From assembly GCA_944391485.1 (NCBI GenBank), contig CALXTQ010000008.1, positions 1 through 64,000 on the forward strand: a DNA stretch of 64,000 nt, in the 5' to 3' direction. The translations under genes and the position numbers were made by a program. This DNA comes from an uncultured Alphaproteobacteria bacterium. Lineage in GTDB: Bacteria; Pseudomonadota; Alphaproteobacteria; RF32; CAG-239. Shown here piece after piece: positions 8,053-17,368 of this stretch (positions are counted from its first letter, which is position 1; the number at the start of each line of letters is the position of its first letter). The notes below the pieces were generated by a model, which saw nothing but the letters and a program-made list of their open reading frames with translations, ran no database searches and had not been told where the DNA came from.

Positions 8053-8616
8053 ATGGCAGATTTTACAGATATAAAAAATGACACAAAGGGAAGAATGGAA
8101 AAAAGCCTGGAATCTCTCCGCGCCGATTTCGGCGGGTTGAGGGCCGGCCGCGCTCATGCAAGCCTGCTGGACGGCATTATGGTCGAGGCTTACGGTTCTA
8201 TGACGCCGCTGTCTCAGGTCGGAACGATTTCTGTTCCGGACGCCAGAACACTGTCCGTCAGCGTCTGGGATCGGGGACTGGCCAAGAGTGTCGAGAAAGC
8301 GCTGCGCGAATCCGATTTGGGGCTTAATCCCGCCTCGGATGGTCAGCTTATTCGTATTCCGATACCGCCGTTGTCCGAAGAGCGCCGCAAAGAGCTGGTT
8401 AAAATTGCCGGAAAATACGCGGAGCAGAGCAAAGTCGCCGTTCGCAATATCCGTCGCGACGCTCTTGACGAAGTAAAGAAACTCAAGAAAGATAATTCCA
8501 TTTCTGAAGATGAAGAAAAAAGATTTGAAAACGAAGTCCAGAAAATGACGGACGAGTCAATCAAGAAAATTGACGAAGCTCTGTCAAACAAGGAAAAGGA
8601 TATTCTGCAGGTTTAA
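8053..8616 (+). CDS. frr: Ribosome-recycling factor
   Basis: RRF splits post-termination ribosomes with EF-G. The 187-aa protein has the normal length. It shows the three-helix-bundle signature (MEKSLESLRADFGGLRAGRAHASLLDGI), the domain II beta region (PLSQVGTISVPDARTLSVSVWD), and the C-terminal helix SEERRKELVKIAGKYAEQ with NIRRDA. The ATG is preceded by AAAGAGGTAT. It is placed between the solute-binding protein and uppS in the plus-strand run. Confidence 0.97.
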   Translation: MADFTDIKNDTKGRMEKSLESLRADFGGLRAGRAHASLLDGIMVEAYGSMTPLSQVGTISVPDARTLSVSVWDRGLAKSVEKALRESDLGLNPASDGQLIRIPIPPLSEERRKELVKIAGKYAEQSKVAVRNIRRDALDEVKKLKKDNSISEDEEKRFENEVQKMTDESIKKIDEALSNKEKDILQV

Positions 8617-8701
8617 GGCGCGGACCGCGCCGTCTTTTCCGTTTGGTTTGTCAAACGGGGACGTTTCTTGGAAAGAGCGGGACTATAAGGATAATAAGGT
8701 T

Positions 8702-9412
8702 TTGAGTAAGGAAGAAAATAAATTGCAGCATTTGGCCGTCATTATGGACGGCAACGGGCGCTGGGCTCAGAAACGCGGCTTGCCGCGGTCCATGGGACAC
8801 AGAAAAGGTGCCGAAGTCGTTAAAGAGATAACTCGCGCCGCCGCCGAACTGGGAATCAGGTATCTGACGCTTTACGCGTTTTCGACCGAAAACTGGAAAC
8901 GCAGCAAGGATGAGGTGGATACCCTGATGGGACTTCTGCGCGAATATCTGAAAAGCGATCTGAAGGAGATTCAGGAGAAAAACGTGCGTATCCGCTTTAT
9001 CGGCGAAAGAGACATGCTTGCCGGCGATATTGTCGAGAAAATGGCGCAGATTGAGGCTGATACGGCGAATAATACGGATATGACGCTGTGCATTGCGCTC
9101 AGTTACGGTTCCCGTCAGGAGATTGTCAGCGCCGTCAGAAAAACGGCCGCGCTGGTTAAAAGCGGTGATATCTCAATTAATGATATTGATGTTGAGTTGT
9201 TTTCTGATATGCTTTACACGCAAAACATGCCTGACCCTGATCTGGTCATCAGAACCAGCGGCGAGCGGAGAATCAGCAATTACCTGTTGTGGCAGATTGC
9301 CTATTCCGAATTTTATTTCAGCGATATTTTGTGGCCTGATTTTACGAAAGAAGCGCTGGAAAATATTATTAAGGACTTTAACCAGAGGGAGAGAAGATAT
9401 GGAAAAGCCTAA
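8702..9412 (+). CDS. uppS: Undecaprenyl diphosphate synthase
   Basis: A cis-prenyltransferase that makes the C55 carrier lipid precursor for peptidoglycan and surface polysaccharides. The signature HLAVIMDGNGRWAQKRG gives catalytic Asp16, followed by GHRKGAE. The C-terminal RTSGERRISNYLLWQ and SEFYF motifs are present. I choose the TTG at 8702 (MSKEENKLQHL), giving 236 aa. No ATG lies between it and the catalytic motif, and upstream codons look non-coding. It overlaps cdsA by 14 bases. Confidence 0.94.
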   Translation: MSKEENKLQHLAVIMDGNGRWAQKRGLPRSMGHRKGAEVVKEITRAAAELGIRYLTLYAFSTENWKRSKDEVDTLMGLLREYLKSDLKEIQEKNVRIRFIGERDMLAGDIVEKMAQIEADTANNTDMTLCIALSYGSRQEIVSAVRKTAALVKSGDISINDIDVELFSDMLYTQNMPDPDLVIRTSGERRISNYLLWQIAYSEFYFSDILWPDFTKEALENIIKDFNQRERRYGKA

Positions 9413-10187
9413 ACACAGTTCGATATTCAAGCGCGTTATAACCGCGCTGGTTCTTGCTCCCCTCACGATTGTCGTCATTTATTTCGGTGCTCCGTATCTG
9501 AATATTATGGCTTTGGTTTTCGGCGCCATGCTGGCTTGGGAATGGGCCCATATGGTTCCGAACGGCAATACGCCGGTTTATGCCGTTGCCTATACCGTTT
9601 CTCTGGCGGCGTCGGTTCTGATGAACTGTCCGTTTGCCATCGGCGCCGTTATTGTCGGCGCCACGTTGTTTGTCTGGAAAAAAGCCGCGGCCGAATCGCG
9701 CCGTAATCTGCTGACACTCGGGGTTCCGTATATTTCCGTGGGCATCGGTTCTCTGGTCTGGCTGTATAATGCGGTCGGCTTCGAAACAATGCTGTGGTTT
9801 TTGCTGATGGTCTGGTTTGTTGATATCGGCGGCTATGTTGTCGGCGTTAACCTCAAAGGGCCGAAGCTTGCTCCGAAAATCAGCCCGAACAAAACATGGT
9901 CTGGTCTGATCGGGGGCGTGCTCTTTTCCGTTCTGGCCAGCGTTGTTTTCTCTCTTATTTTCAGCAGTCATGTCAATTGGGGATTTTATGCTCTCCTCGG
10001 AGCGGTTATCGCCGTTATTGCGCAGATCGGCGATCTGGTGGAATCGTATATTAAGAGAAGTCTGGGACTGAAAGATTCCAGCAATCTGATTCCGGGGCAC
10101 GGCGGGGTTTTTGACCGCGTTGACGGGCTTATTTTCTCCGCGCCGCTGGTGGTTCTGTGGTTTAAATTCGGTTTGTTGTTGTTTTAG
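9399..10187 (+). CDS. cdsA: Phosphatidate cytidylyltransferase
   Basis: CdsA makes CDP-diacylglycerol from CTP and phosphatidate at the inner membrane. The 262-aa protein is largely transmembrane helices. It carries the family signature in its last third: KISPNKTWSGLIGG, IAQIGDLVESYIKRS, then KDSSNLIPGHGGVFDRVDG. The ATG at 9399 has a GGGAGAG ribosome site and lies inside the uppS 3' end. An in-frame extension back to 9093 merely shadows uppS. In many Alphaproteobacteria dxr follows; here rseP follows directly. Confidence 0.96.
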   Translation: MEKPKHSSIFKRVITALVLAPLTIVVIYFGAPYLNIMALVFGAMLAWEWAHMVPNGNTPVYAVAYTVSLAASVLMNCPFAIGAVIVGATLFVWKKAAAESRRNLLTLGVPYISVGIGSLVWLYNAVGFETMLWFLLMVWFVDIGGYVVGVNLKGPKLAPKISPNKTWSGLIGGVLFSVLASVVFSLIFSSHVNWGFYALLGAVIAVIAQIGDLVESYIKRSLGLKDSSNLIPGHGGVFDRVDGLIFSAPLVVLWFKFGLLLF

Positions 10188-10198
10188 GGTTGGTTAAT

Positions 10199-11332
10199 AT
10201 GGAATGGCTGATTAACGTGGTTTATTATGTCGTCCCCTTCATTGTTCTGCTGGGGATTTTGGTGTTTGTGCATGAGCTGGGGCATTTTGCCGTGGCCAGA
10301 ATGTGCGGCGTTAAAGTCGAGGTCTTTTCCATCGGTTTCGGAAAAGAGCTGTACGGCTGGACGGATAAACACGGCACTAACTGGAAGCTTTCGGCAATTC
10401 CGCTGGGTGGCTACTGTCAGTTTTTGGGAGATGCCGACGCTTCATCCTCAACACAGGACGTCGAAGCCGTCAAACTGAGTGATGAGGATAAGAAATTTGC
10501 CTTTCCATACCAGAATCCTTTTAAAAAACTTGCGATAGTTCTGGCTGGGCCCGGTGCCAATTATCTTTTTGCCATTTTAGTTTTTGCCTCGATTTTTTTC
10601 TTTTTGGGAAAAATAAATTTTCCGCCGGTTGTGGGCGAGGTTTTTGAGAACAGCGCTGCCGCAAAAGCCGGGATTGTTCCGAATGACCGTATTTTAACGA
10701 TTAACGGTCATGAAATCGAGAATTTTGACGATATCCGCAGGGAAGTCGATCTGGTTACGGACGGAGAGGTAACGGTCGAGATTCTGCGCGATGGAGAAAA
10801 GCTGGCGTTGAAATTTCCGCTTGTCGAGCTTGAGGTGGCCGAACATGACGGCACAATGAGCAAGCGTCCGATGCTCGGCGTCAAATCGGTCAATGTCATC
10901 GAGGTCGAGAAAGTCGAGCTTTCGTTATGGCAGGCTTTTGCCGAAGCGGGAGCGGAAGCTTGGAATATTACGGAAGCCACGCTGCGCGGTGTCGGTCAGA
11001 TGATTACGGGAAAACGCAGCGGCGAGGAAATCGGCGGCATTATCCGCATTGCCGAGATGTCCGGAGATATTTCCAAGCAAAACGGTTTTCTTGATTTTGT
11101 CGTATTTATGGCGCTGCTGTCCATCAACCTCGGTCTTATCAATCTGTTTCCGATACCGGTTTTGGATGGCGGCCATGTTATTATTTATCTGATTGAAATC
11201 GTTACCGGAAAAGAACTGAGCCCGGGCGTCCGGGAAGGACTGTTTAAGTTTGGTTTTACGCTGATCATCGCATTGATGGTCTTTGCGACATGGAATGACT
11301 TTGTTCGTTTGTTTCACAGATGGTTTGCATAA
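10199..11332 (+). CDS. rseP: Site-2 intramembrane zinc protease RseP
   Basis: RseP cuts membrane-embedded anti-sigma factors and leftover signal peptides. The zinc motif HELGH is at residues 25-29 in the first membrane helix. A PDZ domain lies about 120-200 (GEVFENSAAAKAGIVPNDRILTI). The second metal motif is NLFPIPVLDGGH near the C-terminus. The chosen ATG at 10199 is preceded by AGGGTTGG; a TTG at 10190 is also in frame. Length is 377 aa. Substrates cannot be inferred, though an ECF sigma cassette with a single-span candidate anti-sigma protein lies at 53.1 kb in this window. Confidence 0.95.
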   Translation: MEWLINVVYYVVPFIVLLGILVFVHELGHFAVARMCGVKVEVFSIGFGKELYGWTDKHGTNWKLSAIPLGGYCQFLGDADASSSTQDVEAVKLSDEDKKFAFPYQNPFKKLAIVLAGPGANYLFAILVFASIFFFLGKINFPPVVGEVFENSAAAKAGIVPNDRILTINGHEIENFDDIRREVDLVTDGEVTVEILRDGEKLALKFPLVELEVAEHDGTMSKRPMLGVKSVNVIEVEKVELSLWQAFAEAGAEAWNITEATLRGVGQMITGKRSGEEIGGIIRIAEMSGDISKQNGFLDFVVFMALLSINLGLINLFPIPVLDGGHVIIYLIEIVTGKELSPGVREGLFKFGFTLIIALMVFATWNDFVRLFHRWFA

Positions 11333-11364
11333 AAGCGAGCCGATAATTTAAGGAATGCCTACTG

Positions 11365-13629
11365 ATGAAAAAAATATTGTTAGGGACTTTTTTATTTGGA
11401 CTGCTGCTTAGTTTTGAAGCAAACGCTTCTCAGGTGTATATCCGCGCCATTGACGTCAAGGGGCTGCAGCGCGTCGAGCCCGAGACGGTTGACTCCTATC
11501 TGAATATTCAGAAGGGACAGAACGTTGATCAGGATACGCTTGACGAAGCCCTGAAACAGCTTTATTCGACCGGTTTGTTCAACGACGTGGTTTTTGATGT
11601 CAGTCCGGACGGCCTGCTGACAATAAAAGTTGTCGAAAACCCGATCGTTAACAAAAGGGTTTTTGACGGCAATAAAAAGCTTGATGACAGTTTGCTGGAA
11701 ACGGAAGTGCAGCTGACCGCCGGTTCGATTTACAACCGCGCAAAGGTTCAGGAAGACGTTCAGCGCATTCTGGAAGTTTATAAGCGTTCGGGACGATATG
11801 CCGCCGTTGTCGAACCGAAAATCATTCAGCGTGACCAGAACCGGGTTGATTTGATTTATGAAATCAACGAAGGACCGTCGGCTGTTATCACCAAAGTCAA
11901 TTTTATCGGCAACAGACATTACAGCGACGATGATCTTCAGGGCGAGATTATGAGCAAGGAGAGCCGGTGGTACCGTATTTTTTCGTCGGCGGAAAATTAT
12001 GATCCCGAAAAGACCAATTACGATAAGGAGTTGCTGCGACGGTTTTATCTGAAGCGCGGTTATGCCGATTTCCGGGTTGTATCCGCCGTTGCCGAACTCA
12101 GTCCGGACAAAAAGTCTTTTGTGATGACTTTTGTTCTGGACGAAGGCAAAAGATACAAGGTTAACGATATTACCATAACTTCGGAAATTGCCGATGTCGA
12201 TGTTAAGCCGCTGTATGAGGAAGTGCTTTTGAAAAGAGGCGAGTGGTATAATGCCGAGCTTCTGGAAAAGTCGGTCTATGCCATTACGGACGAACTCGGC
12301 AAAAAAGGTTTTGCCTTTGTCGATGTTGTTCCCGATCTGAACAAGGATACCGAGACAGGCAAGCTGGATATTACCTTTAATATTAAAGAAGGTGACCGTA
12401 TTTTCGTCGACCGCATTAATATTACCGGAAATACCAGAACCCATGACGAGGTTATCCGCCGCGAGTTCCGAATCGATGAAGGAGACGCTTTTAACCCCGC
12501 AAAAATCCGGGCTTCGCGCAAAAATGTGGAGAATCTTGACTATTTCAGCAAGGTTGATATTCAGACCGTGCCGACTGATGACGAAAACAAAGCCGACATC
12601 AATGTCAATGTTGAAGAAAAATCGACGGGATACTTCAATGTCGGTGTCGGTTATTCTACTGTTAACGGCGCGTTGGTCAGGGCTGGTGTTACCGAAAACA
12701 ACTTCCAAGGCAAAGGTCAGCAGCTCGGGTTGGATATTGGCGTTTCTCAGAGAACATCCGAATATAACGTCAGCTTTACCGAACCGTATTTTATGGGCCG
12801 TCGGCTGAGTGCGGGTGTCGATCTGTTCCGTACCGAGCAGGATTATCAGGACGAAGGATCGTATGATAACGAAACAACGGGTGGACGTATCCGTCTCGGC
12901 TGGAACTATACAGATGATCTGGCGCAGTATGCCCGCTATACGCTGCGTCAGGACAAAATCAGCAACGTTGACCGCGATGCCTCGGTTTATATTAAGAACG
13001 AGCAGGGCGAATCGACTGGTTCCGTTATCGGCCAGACGCTGGTTTATGACAAACGCGACAGCGCCATCAACCCCAAAGAAGGCTATTACCTTTCTTTCGG
13101 CAACGATGTGGCCGGTCTGGGCGGAGATGAAAAATATCTGCGCTTTGACGGTAAAGTCTATACCTATTATACTCTGGCGGATTATTATACCTTTAAGCTG
13201 TTTGTCAATGCCGGCTATATTGAAGGATACGGCGGCGAGGGTGTTCGCTTGTCCCAGAGATACTATCTGGGCGGTTCGACCCTGAGAGGTTTTGATGTTG
13301 CCGGTATCGGTGCCCGCGACAAGTATACAAAAGATGCGCTGGGCGGCAACTGGATGATTTACTCCGGCGCCGAAGTCGCGTTCCCGATCGGGCTCGACGA
13401 ACTGGGTATCAAAGGAAGAACCTTTGTCGATATGGGTATGCTGGGCAAACCTGACGATATTGACCGCAGAATCGTAGAATATTCGTCCAGTCCGCGTGTT
13501 GCCGCCGGTTTTGGCTTTACATGGCAGTCGCCGATGGGACAGATTGATATTGATCTGGCTTTCCCGATTGTTAAGGAAGATTATGACGAAACGGAGGTGT
13601 TCCGTCTGAACTTCGGTACGCGACTGTAA
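11365..13629 (+). CDS. bamA: Outer-membrane assembly factor BamA
   Basis: BamA inserts beta-barrel proteins into the outer membrane. The 754-aa protein starts with a signal peptide (MKKILLGTFLFGLLLSF, cleavage after EANA). Five POTRA domains follow across about 20-420, and the C-terminal half is a 16-strand barrel. The Omp85 VRGF-type motif is present as GGSTLRGFDV. The last residues are FRLNFGTRL, so the terminal residue is Leu rather than the usual Phe or Trp. It sits 32 bases after rseP with ribosome site AAGGAA, and is followed by a palindrome/terminator. Confidence 0.96.
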   Translation: MKKILLGTFLFGLLLSFEANASQVYIRAIDVKGLQRVEPETVDSYLNIQKGQNVDQDTLDEALKQLYSTGLFNDVVFDVSPDGLLTIKVVENPIVNKRVFDGNKKLDDSLLETEVQLTAGSIYNRAKVQEDVQRILEVYKRSGRYAAVVEPKIIQRDQNRVDLIYEINEGPSAVITKVNFIGNRHYSDDDLQGEIMSKESRWYRIFSSAENYDPEKTNYDKELLRRFYLKRGYADFRVVSAVAELSPDKKSFVMTFVLDEGKRYKVNDITITSEIADVDVKPLYEEVLLKRGEWYNAELLEKSVYAITDELGKKGFAFVDVVPDLNKDTETGKLDITFNIKEGDRIFVDRINITGNTRTHDEVIRREFRIDEGDAFNPAKIRASRKNVENLDYFSKVDIQTVPTDDENKADINVNVEEKSTGYFNVGVGYSTVNGALVRAGVTENNFQGKGQQLGLDIGVSQRTSEYNVSFTEPYFMGRRLSAGVDLFRTEQDYQDEGSYDNETTGGRIRLGWNYTDDLAQYARYTLRQDKISNVDRDASVYIKNEQGESTGSVIGQTLVYDKRDSAINPKEGYYLSFGNDVAGLGGDEKYLRFDGKVYTYYTLADYYTFKLFVNAGYIEGYGGEGVRLSQRYYLGGSTLRGFDVAGIGARDKYTKDALGGNWMIYSGAEVAFPIGLDELGIKGRTFVDMGMLGKPDDIDRRIVEYSSSPRVAAGFGFTWQSPMGQIDIDLAFPIVKEDYDETEVFRLNFGTRL

Positions 13630-13665
13630 TAGCCGTCGGCGGAAAAGCGGACGTAATTTGGGTTT

Positions 13666-13714
13666 GGAACCGGCAGAATATTCTGCCGGTTCCCCAGAAA
13701 GAGTTCTGTTTTTT
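13666..13714 (+). terminator. Palindrome and T-tailed hairpin after bamA
   Basis: 13666-13693 is a perfect 28-base palindrome (14-base arms, GGAACCGGCAGAAT and its complement). It is followed by a second small hairpin CAGAA-AGAG-TTCTG (13695-13708) and six T. Together they look like a bamA terminator or attenuator before lpxD. Confidence 0.5.
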
Positions 13715-13756
13715 GGCAAAAGCAGTTTAAGATAAGTTAGATGAAGGAGCAAAAAC

Positions 13757-14788
13757 ATGGTTGACACGACCTTTTATAAAAATAACGGGCCATTTACCCT
13801 GCAGCAGGTTGCCGAGATCTGCGAAGCGGAACTGAAAGATTCTTCAAAGGCCAATATGACGGTTTCCGATATTGCAACCATGGAAAAAGCCGGGGAAAAC
13901 GAAATTTGTTTTTTCTATGACAAAAAGGCTAAGGAAGCGGCCGGAAAAATCGGGGCGACTGCCTGTCTGACAACGCCGGAACTGGCCGCGTTTGTTCCGG
14001 AGAGCGTTGTTGTTCTGGTTTGTGCGAATCCCAAACTGGCTTTTCTGAAGCTGAATTGCCGCTTTTACGGCGAATACGATCCGAAACCTGACGTAGCTCC
14101 AAGCGCCAGAATTCATCCGTCGGCCATTATCGGACAGAATTGTTATATCGGCGAGCATGTCGTTATCGGCGAAAATGTCAAAATCGGCGAAAACTGCGTT
14201 ATTGAGGCAGGAGCCGTTATTCACCGCGGCTGCCAGATCGGCAGCAACTGCCGCATCGGTGCGTCGGCGACGATTGCCTACTGCATTATGGGTAATGACT
14301 GCTATATTTACAGCGGCGCGCGCATTGGGCTGGATGGCTTCGGGTTTATGATGGTTGCCGGTCAGCATAAGCGTATTCCGCAGGTCGGCCGCGTTATTAT
14401 CGGCAATGACGTCGAAGTCGGCGCCAACAGCTGTATTGACAGAGGCGCTTTGGACGATACGGTTATCGGCGACGGCTGCCGGATTGACAATCTGGTTCAG
14501 GTTGCGCATAATGACAAGCTGGGTCGGGGTTGCGTTCTGGTGGCTATGACCGGAATTGCCGGCAGCTGCACATTCGGGGATTATGTCGTTTGCGGCGGGC
14601 AGACCGGTTTTGCCGATCATCTGCATATTGGGTCCGGCGCCCAGATCGGCGCGCAGTCGGGACTGATGCGCGACGTGGAACCAGGAACAATCGTTATGGG
14701 AACGCCGGCCGTGCCGATAAAGGATTTTATGCGCCAGGTCGCTTATCTGCAGAAAGCTGCAAACGGCGACAGGGCATCAAAAAAGTAA
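13757..14788 (+). CDS. lpxD: UDP-3-O-acylglucosamine N-acyltransferase
   Basis: LpxD adds the second 3-hydroxyacyl chain in lipid A synthesis (step 3). The 343-aa protein has the N-terminal uridine-binding domain ([26 protein letters not shown]). A long left-handed beta-helix of hexapeptide repeats follows ([21 protein letters not shown]), then catalytic His in QVAHNDKLG. The C-terminal acyl-carrier-protein-binding helix is [12 protein letters not shown]. The ATG has a strong AAGGAG site. In many relatives skp/ompH lies between bamA and lpxD, but it is missing here. Confidence 0.97.
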   Translation: MVDTTFYKNNGPFTLQQVAEICEAELKDSSKANMTVSDIATMEKAGENEICFFYDKKAKEAAGKIGATACLTTPELAAFVPESVVVLVCANPKLAFLKLNCRFYGEYDPKPDVAPSARIHPSAIIGQNCYIGEHVVIGENVKIGENCVIEAGAVIHRGCQIGSNCRIGASATIAYCIMGNDCYIYSGARIGLDGFGFMMVAGQHKRIPQVGRVIIGNDVEVGANSCIDRGALDDTVIGDGCRIDNLVQVAHNDKLGRGCVLVAMTGIAGSCTFGDYVVCGGQTGFADHLHIGSGAQIGAQSGLMRDVEPGTIVMGTPAVPIKDFMRQVAYLQKAANGDRASKK

Positions 14789-14822
14789 TTTGTACCGCTA
14801 ATGAATAAAAGAGAGGAGTATA

Positions 14823-15272
14823 ATGTCTGAGACTAAAGTTTATCATATTGAAGAAATTATGAAAATGCTGCCGCACCGCTATCCGTTTCTGCTGGTAGAC
14901 CGTCTGGAAGTCGAAGTTCCGGGAGAAAAGGGCGTCGGTATTAAAAACGTAACGATGAACGAAGAGTTTTTTCAGGGTCATTTCCCGGGAAATCCGGTAA
15001 TGCCGGGTGTTCTGCAGATTGAGGCTATGGCTCAGACGGCCGGGGCGATTGTCGCCTGTTCCAAAGACGATTATGCCGACCATCGATCCAGCGTTTTGTT
15101 TATGTCGATTGACGGCGTGAAATTCCGTAAGCCCGTCAAACCAGGCGACCAGCTGCGGATGCATGTGGAAAAGGTCCGCGCGCGCCGCAATGTCTATGTT
15201 TTTAAAGGCGAGAGCAAGGTCGACGGACAGGTTGTTTCGGAAGCCGAATTTACGGCCATGATCATGGAGTAG
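14823..15272 (+). CDS. fabZ: 3-Hydroxyacyl-ACP dehydratase
   Basis: FabZ dehydrates 3-hydroxyacyl-ACP in fatty-acid elongation and competes with LpxA/LpxD for the same substrate pool. The 149-aa hotdog-fold protein has LPHRYPFLLVDR and the catalytic segment GHFPGNPVMPGVLQIEAMAQ, which supplies the His and Glu. The ATG follows GAGAGGAG. It sits 34 bases after lpxD. Confidence 0.97.
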   Translation: MSETKVYHIEEIMKMLPHRYPFLLVDRLEVEVPGEKGVGIKNVTMNEEFFQGHFPGNPVMPGVLQIEAMAQTAGAIVACSKDDYADHRSSVLFMSIDGVKFRKPVKPGDQLRMHVEKVRARRNVYVFKGESKVDGQVVSEAEFTAMIME

Positions 15273-15416
15273 GGCTTTGTGTTCCCGCGGCATTGGGAAC
15301 CACGGAAGCGGAAGATTGCCGGAAAGTCATGTTTGCGGCGGATTTTCGGAGTTTCCGTCAGCAGCAGGAAGCGGGAGATATCGGAATTATCCGGCTGCTG
15401 TATGAATGGGAAAGAG

Positions 15417-15449
15417 TGTCCGGATAATCCGGACATTCTTTCTTTTTTT
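15417..15449 (+). terminator. Terminator after fabZ
   Basis: TGTCCGGAT (15417-15425) and ATCCGGACA (15427-15435) pair, followed by a 14-base T-rich tract. The 307-base gap 15273-15579 otherwise holds only this terminator and the lpxA promoter; a 73-codon frame across it looks non-coding. Confidence 0.75.
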
Positions 15450-15511
15450 ACCCACATGGTCTTTTATGGAGATATCCGCTTTAACTGTAATAAAATGTAA
15501 AGTAATTTGTG

Positions 15512-15540
15512 TTTACATTGTTTCTGAAAACGGATAGTTT
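15512..15540 (+). promoter_or_regulatory. Candidate promoter for lpxA
   Basis: TTTACA (15512-15517), a 17-base spacer and TAGTTT (15535-15540) lie about 40 bases before the lpxA ATG, after the fabZ terminator. The gap and terminator suggest lpxA-lpxI-lpxB has its own start. Confidence 0.4.
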
Positions 15541-15579
15541 AGTTTTATCGTTGAAAACCATTTAGATAAGGAAAATTTT

Positions 15580-16377
15580 ATGACCAATATACATCCTTCC
15601 GCCGTTGTCGAAGATGGCGCCCAAATTGCGGCTTCCGCAAAAATCGGACCTTTATGCTATGTCAGCTCCAGGGCTAAAATCGGAGAAAATGTGCAGTTAC
15701 TTGCACATGTAACGATTTTGGGTGATACGACGATCGGAGAGGGAACAATCGTTTTTCCGGGAGCCGTTTTGGGCGCCGGACCTCAGGATCACGGAAATGA
15801 GTTTAAGGAAGAGGCCAAACTTATTATCGGCAAGCGCAATATTATCCGCGAGAATGTAACAATGCATGCCGGCACGCCGAAAGAACACTTTACGACGACG
15901 GTCGGCGACGACGGCATGTTTATGGTCAATTCTCATATTGCGCATGACTGCGTGGTCGGCAATAATGTTATTATGACCAACAATGCCGTCATCGGCGGGC
16001 ATGTCCGTATCGGCGACGGGGCTATCCTGGGCGGAAACTGCGCCGTTCACCAGTTTGTCCGTATCGGCCGCAAAGCTATGATCGGCGGTATGACGGGCGT
16101 TGACCGCGATGTTATTCCTTTCGGTATTGTTACCAACGAACGCGGCAAATTGCGCGGGCTGAACGTTATCGGACTGAAGCGCAGCGGTTTTGAGGAAAAA
16201 GTCGTCAAGTCTATCAGTCATGCGTATATGTATCTTTTCAAAGGCAAAGAAGACAATTTTGAGACCCGTCTGGAAAAAGCCAAGGAAAAATACAAGGACA
16301 ATGATATGGTTATGGAACAGATCCGCTTTATTGAAGAGGCTTTGCAGGGACGCCGCAAAATTATGGTTTCCGACTAA
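15580..16377 (+). CDS. lpxA: UDP-N-acetylglucosamine O-acyltransferase
   Basis: LpxA carries out the first committed lipid A step, moving a 3-hydroxyacyl chain from ACP to UDP-GlcNAc. The 265-aa protein is a left-handed beta-helix (IHPSAVVEDGAQI, hexapeptides throughout), with catalytic His in NSHIAHDCVVGNN. The QFVRIGRKAMIGGMTGVDRDV segment and C-terminal helices (EDNFETRLEKAKEKY) are typical. The ATG has GATAAGGA upstream. Confidence 0.97.
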   Translation: MTNIHPSAVVEDGAQIAASAKIGPLCYVSSRAKIGENVQLLAHVTILGDTTIGEGTIVFPGAVLGAGPQDHGNEFKEEAKLIIGKRNIIRENVTMHAGTPKEHFTTTVGDDGMFMVNSHIAHDCVVGNNVIMTNNAVIGGHVRIGDGAILGGNCAVHQFVRIGRKAMIGGMTGVDRDVIPFGIVTNERGKLRGLNVIGLKRSGFEEKVVKSISHAYMYLFKGKEDNFETRLEKAKEKYKDNDMVMEQIRFIEEALQGRRKIMVSD

Positions 16378-16525
16378 AGAGGGATATTGTTTGTTCGGGG
16401 CGGGTTTTACGGACTTGAAAAAATTTGCTTTCTTGGAAGGCTGTGAATTTTGAGGCCGCGGCAACCGCCCTGAACGACTCTCTGACGCTGTCTGTTTATA
16501 TTTTAACCGCAACTCAGGATATAAA

Positions 16526-17368
16526 ATGACTTCCGATTTTAAAAAACTTGGCATAATCGCCGGCGGCGGGTATATTCCGAAAATGCTGATTGAGCATTGC
16601 AAAGAGCAGAACCGCCCGTATTTTGTTCTGGCGATTGAAGGTAACGCCGATCCCGCTCTTATAGATGCCGGCGTTCCGCATCAGTGGATCAGAATTGGTC
16701 AGGCAGGGACCGGCTTTAAACGCCTTCATGAAGAAAAGGCGGAAGAAGTCATTATGATCGGGACGATAAAACGTCCGGGCTTTTTTGATCTGGTTCCGGA
16801 TTTGAGAACGACGGCTTTTTTTGCCAAAGTGGGTACGAAAGCATTGGGGGATGACGGAATTTTGAGGGCCCTGGTTAAGGAAATTGAGAGCGAAGGGCTG
16901 ATCGTGAAGGGAGTTCACGAAGTTATGCGCGATTTGCTGGTTAAACCCGGAGTTTTGGGAAAGGTTAAGCCGGACAAACAGGCGATGGCTGATATAAAAA
17001 GAGGCGTTGAGGTTGCCCTGGCGCTCGGGAGACTGGATGTCGGACAGGCCGTCGTCGTTCAGCAGGGGCTGGTTCTGGCTGTCGAAGGAATTGAGGGAAC
17101 GGACGAACTCCTTAAACGCAGCAAAAACTATAAGCGCAAGGGAACGGGAGGCGTTTTGGTCAAATTGAGAAAACCGCAGCAGGATATGAGAATCGATTTG
17201 CCGACCATCGGGCTGCAGACTGTGGAAAATGCTCATAAATGCGGGTTGCAGGGAATAGCCGTCCATGCTGGGAACGGGCTGATTGTCGATGAAAAAGAAG
17301 TTATCCGGGCGGCGGATAAGGCAGGCATGTTTGTTATAGGAGTTGATCCCGGTGAGTTTGTCGGATAA
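16526..17368 (+). CDS. lpxI: UDP-2,3-diacylglucosamine hydrolase LpxI
   Basis: LpxI releases lipid X and UMP from UDP-2,3-diacylglucosamine. It replaces LpxH in Alphaproteobacteria and is unrelated to it in sequence. The 280-aa protein starts KKLGIIAGGGYIPKMLIEHC and shows MIGTIKRPGFFDLVPD, GDDGILRALVKEIE, DVGQAVVVQQGLVLAVEGIEGTD and the C-terminal DLPTIGLQTVENA. These are the hallmarks of the former DUF1009 family. A 148-base gap separates it from lpxA, and it overlaps lpxB. Confidence 0.95.
   Translation: MTSDFKKLGIIAGGGYIPKMLIEHCKEQNRPYFVLAIEGNADPALIDAGVPHQWIRIGQAGTGFKRLHEEKAEEVIMIGTIKRPGFFDLVPDLRTTAFFAKVGTKALGDDGILRALVKEIESEGLIVKGVHEVMRDLLVKPGVLGKVKPDKQAMADIKRGVEVALALGRLDVGQAVVVQQGLVLAVEGIEGTDELLKRSKNYKRKGTGGVLVKLRKPQQDMRIDLPTIGLQTVENAHKCGLQGIAVHAGNGLIVDEKEVIRAADKAGMFVIGVDPGEFVG

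Noticed and set aside
6676..8157. 493-codon minus-strand frame
   Set aside because: Antisense to pyrH, the solute-binding gene and frr, all of which have family motifs.
11392..13767. 791-codon minus-strand frame
   Set aside because: Antisense to bamA; the Phe/Ile/Asn-rich sequence is not protein-like and bamA is certain.
15279..15500. 73-codon frame after fabZ
   Set aside because: It runs through the fabZ terminator; no ribosome site and no recognisable protein.
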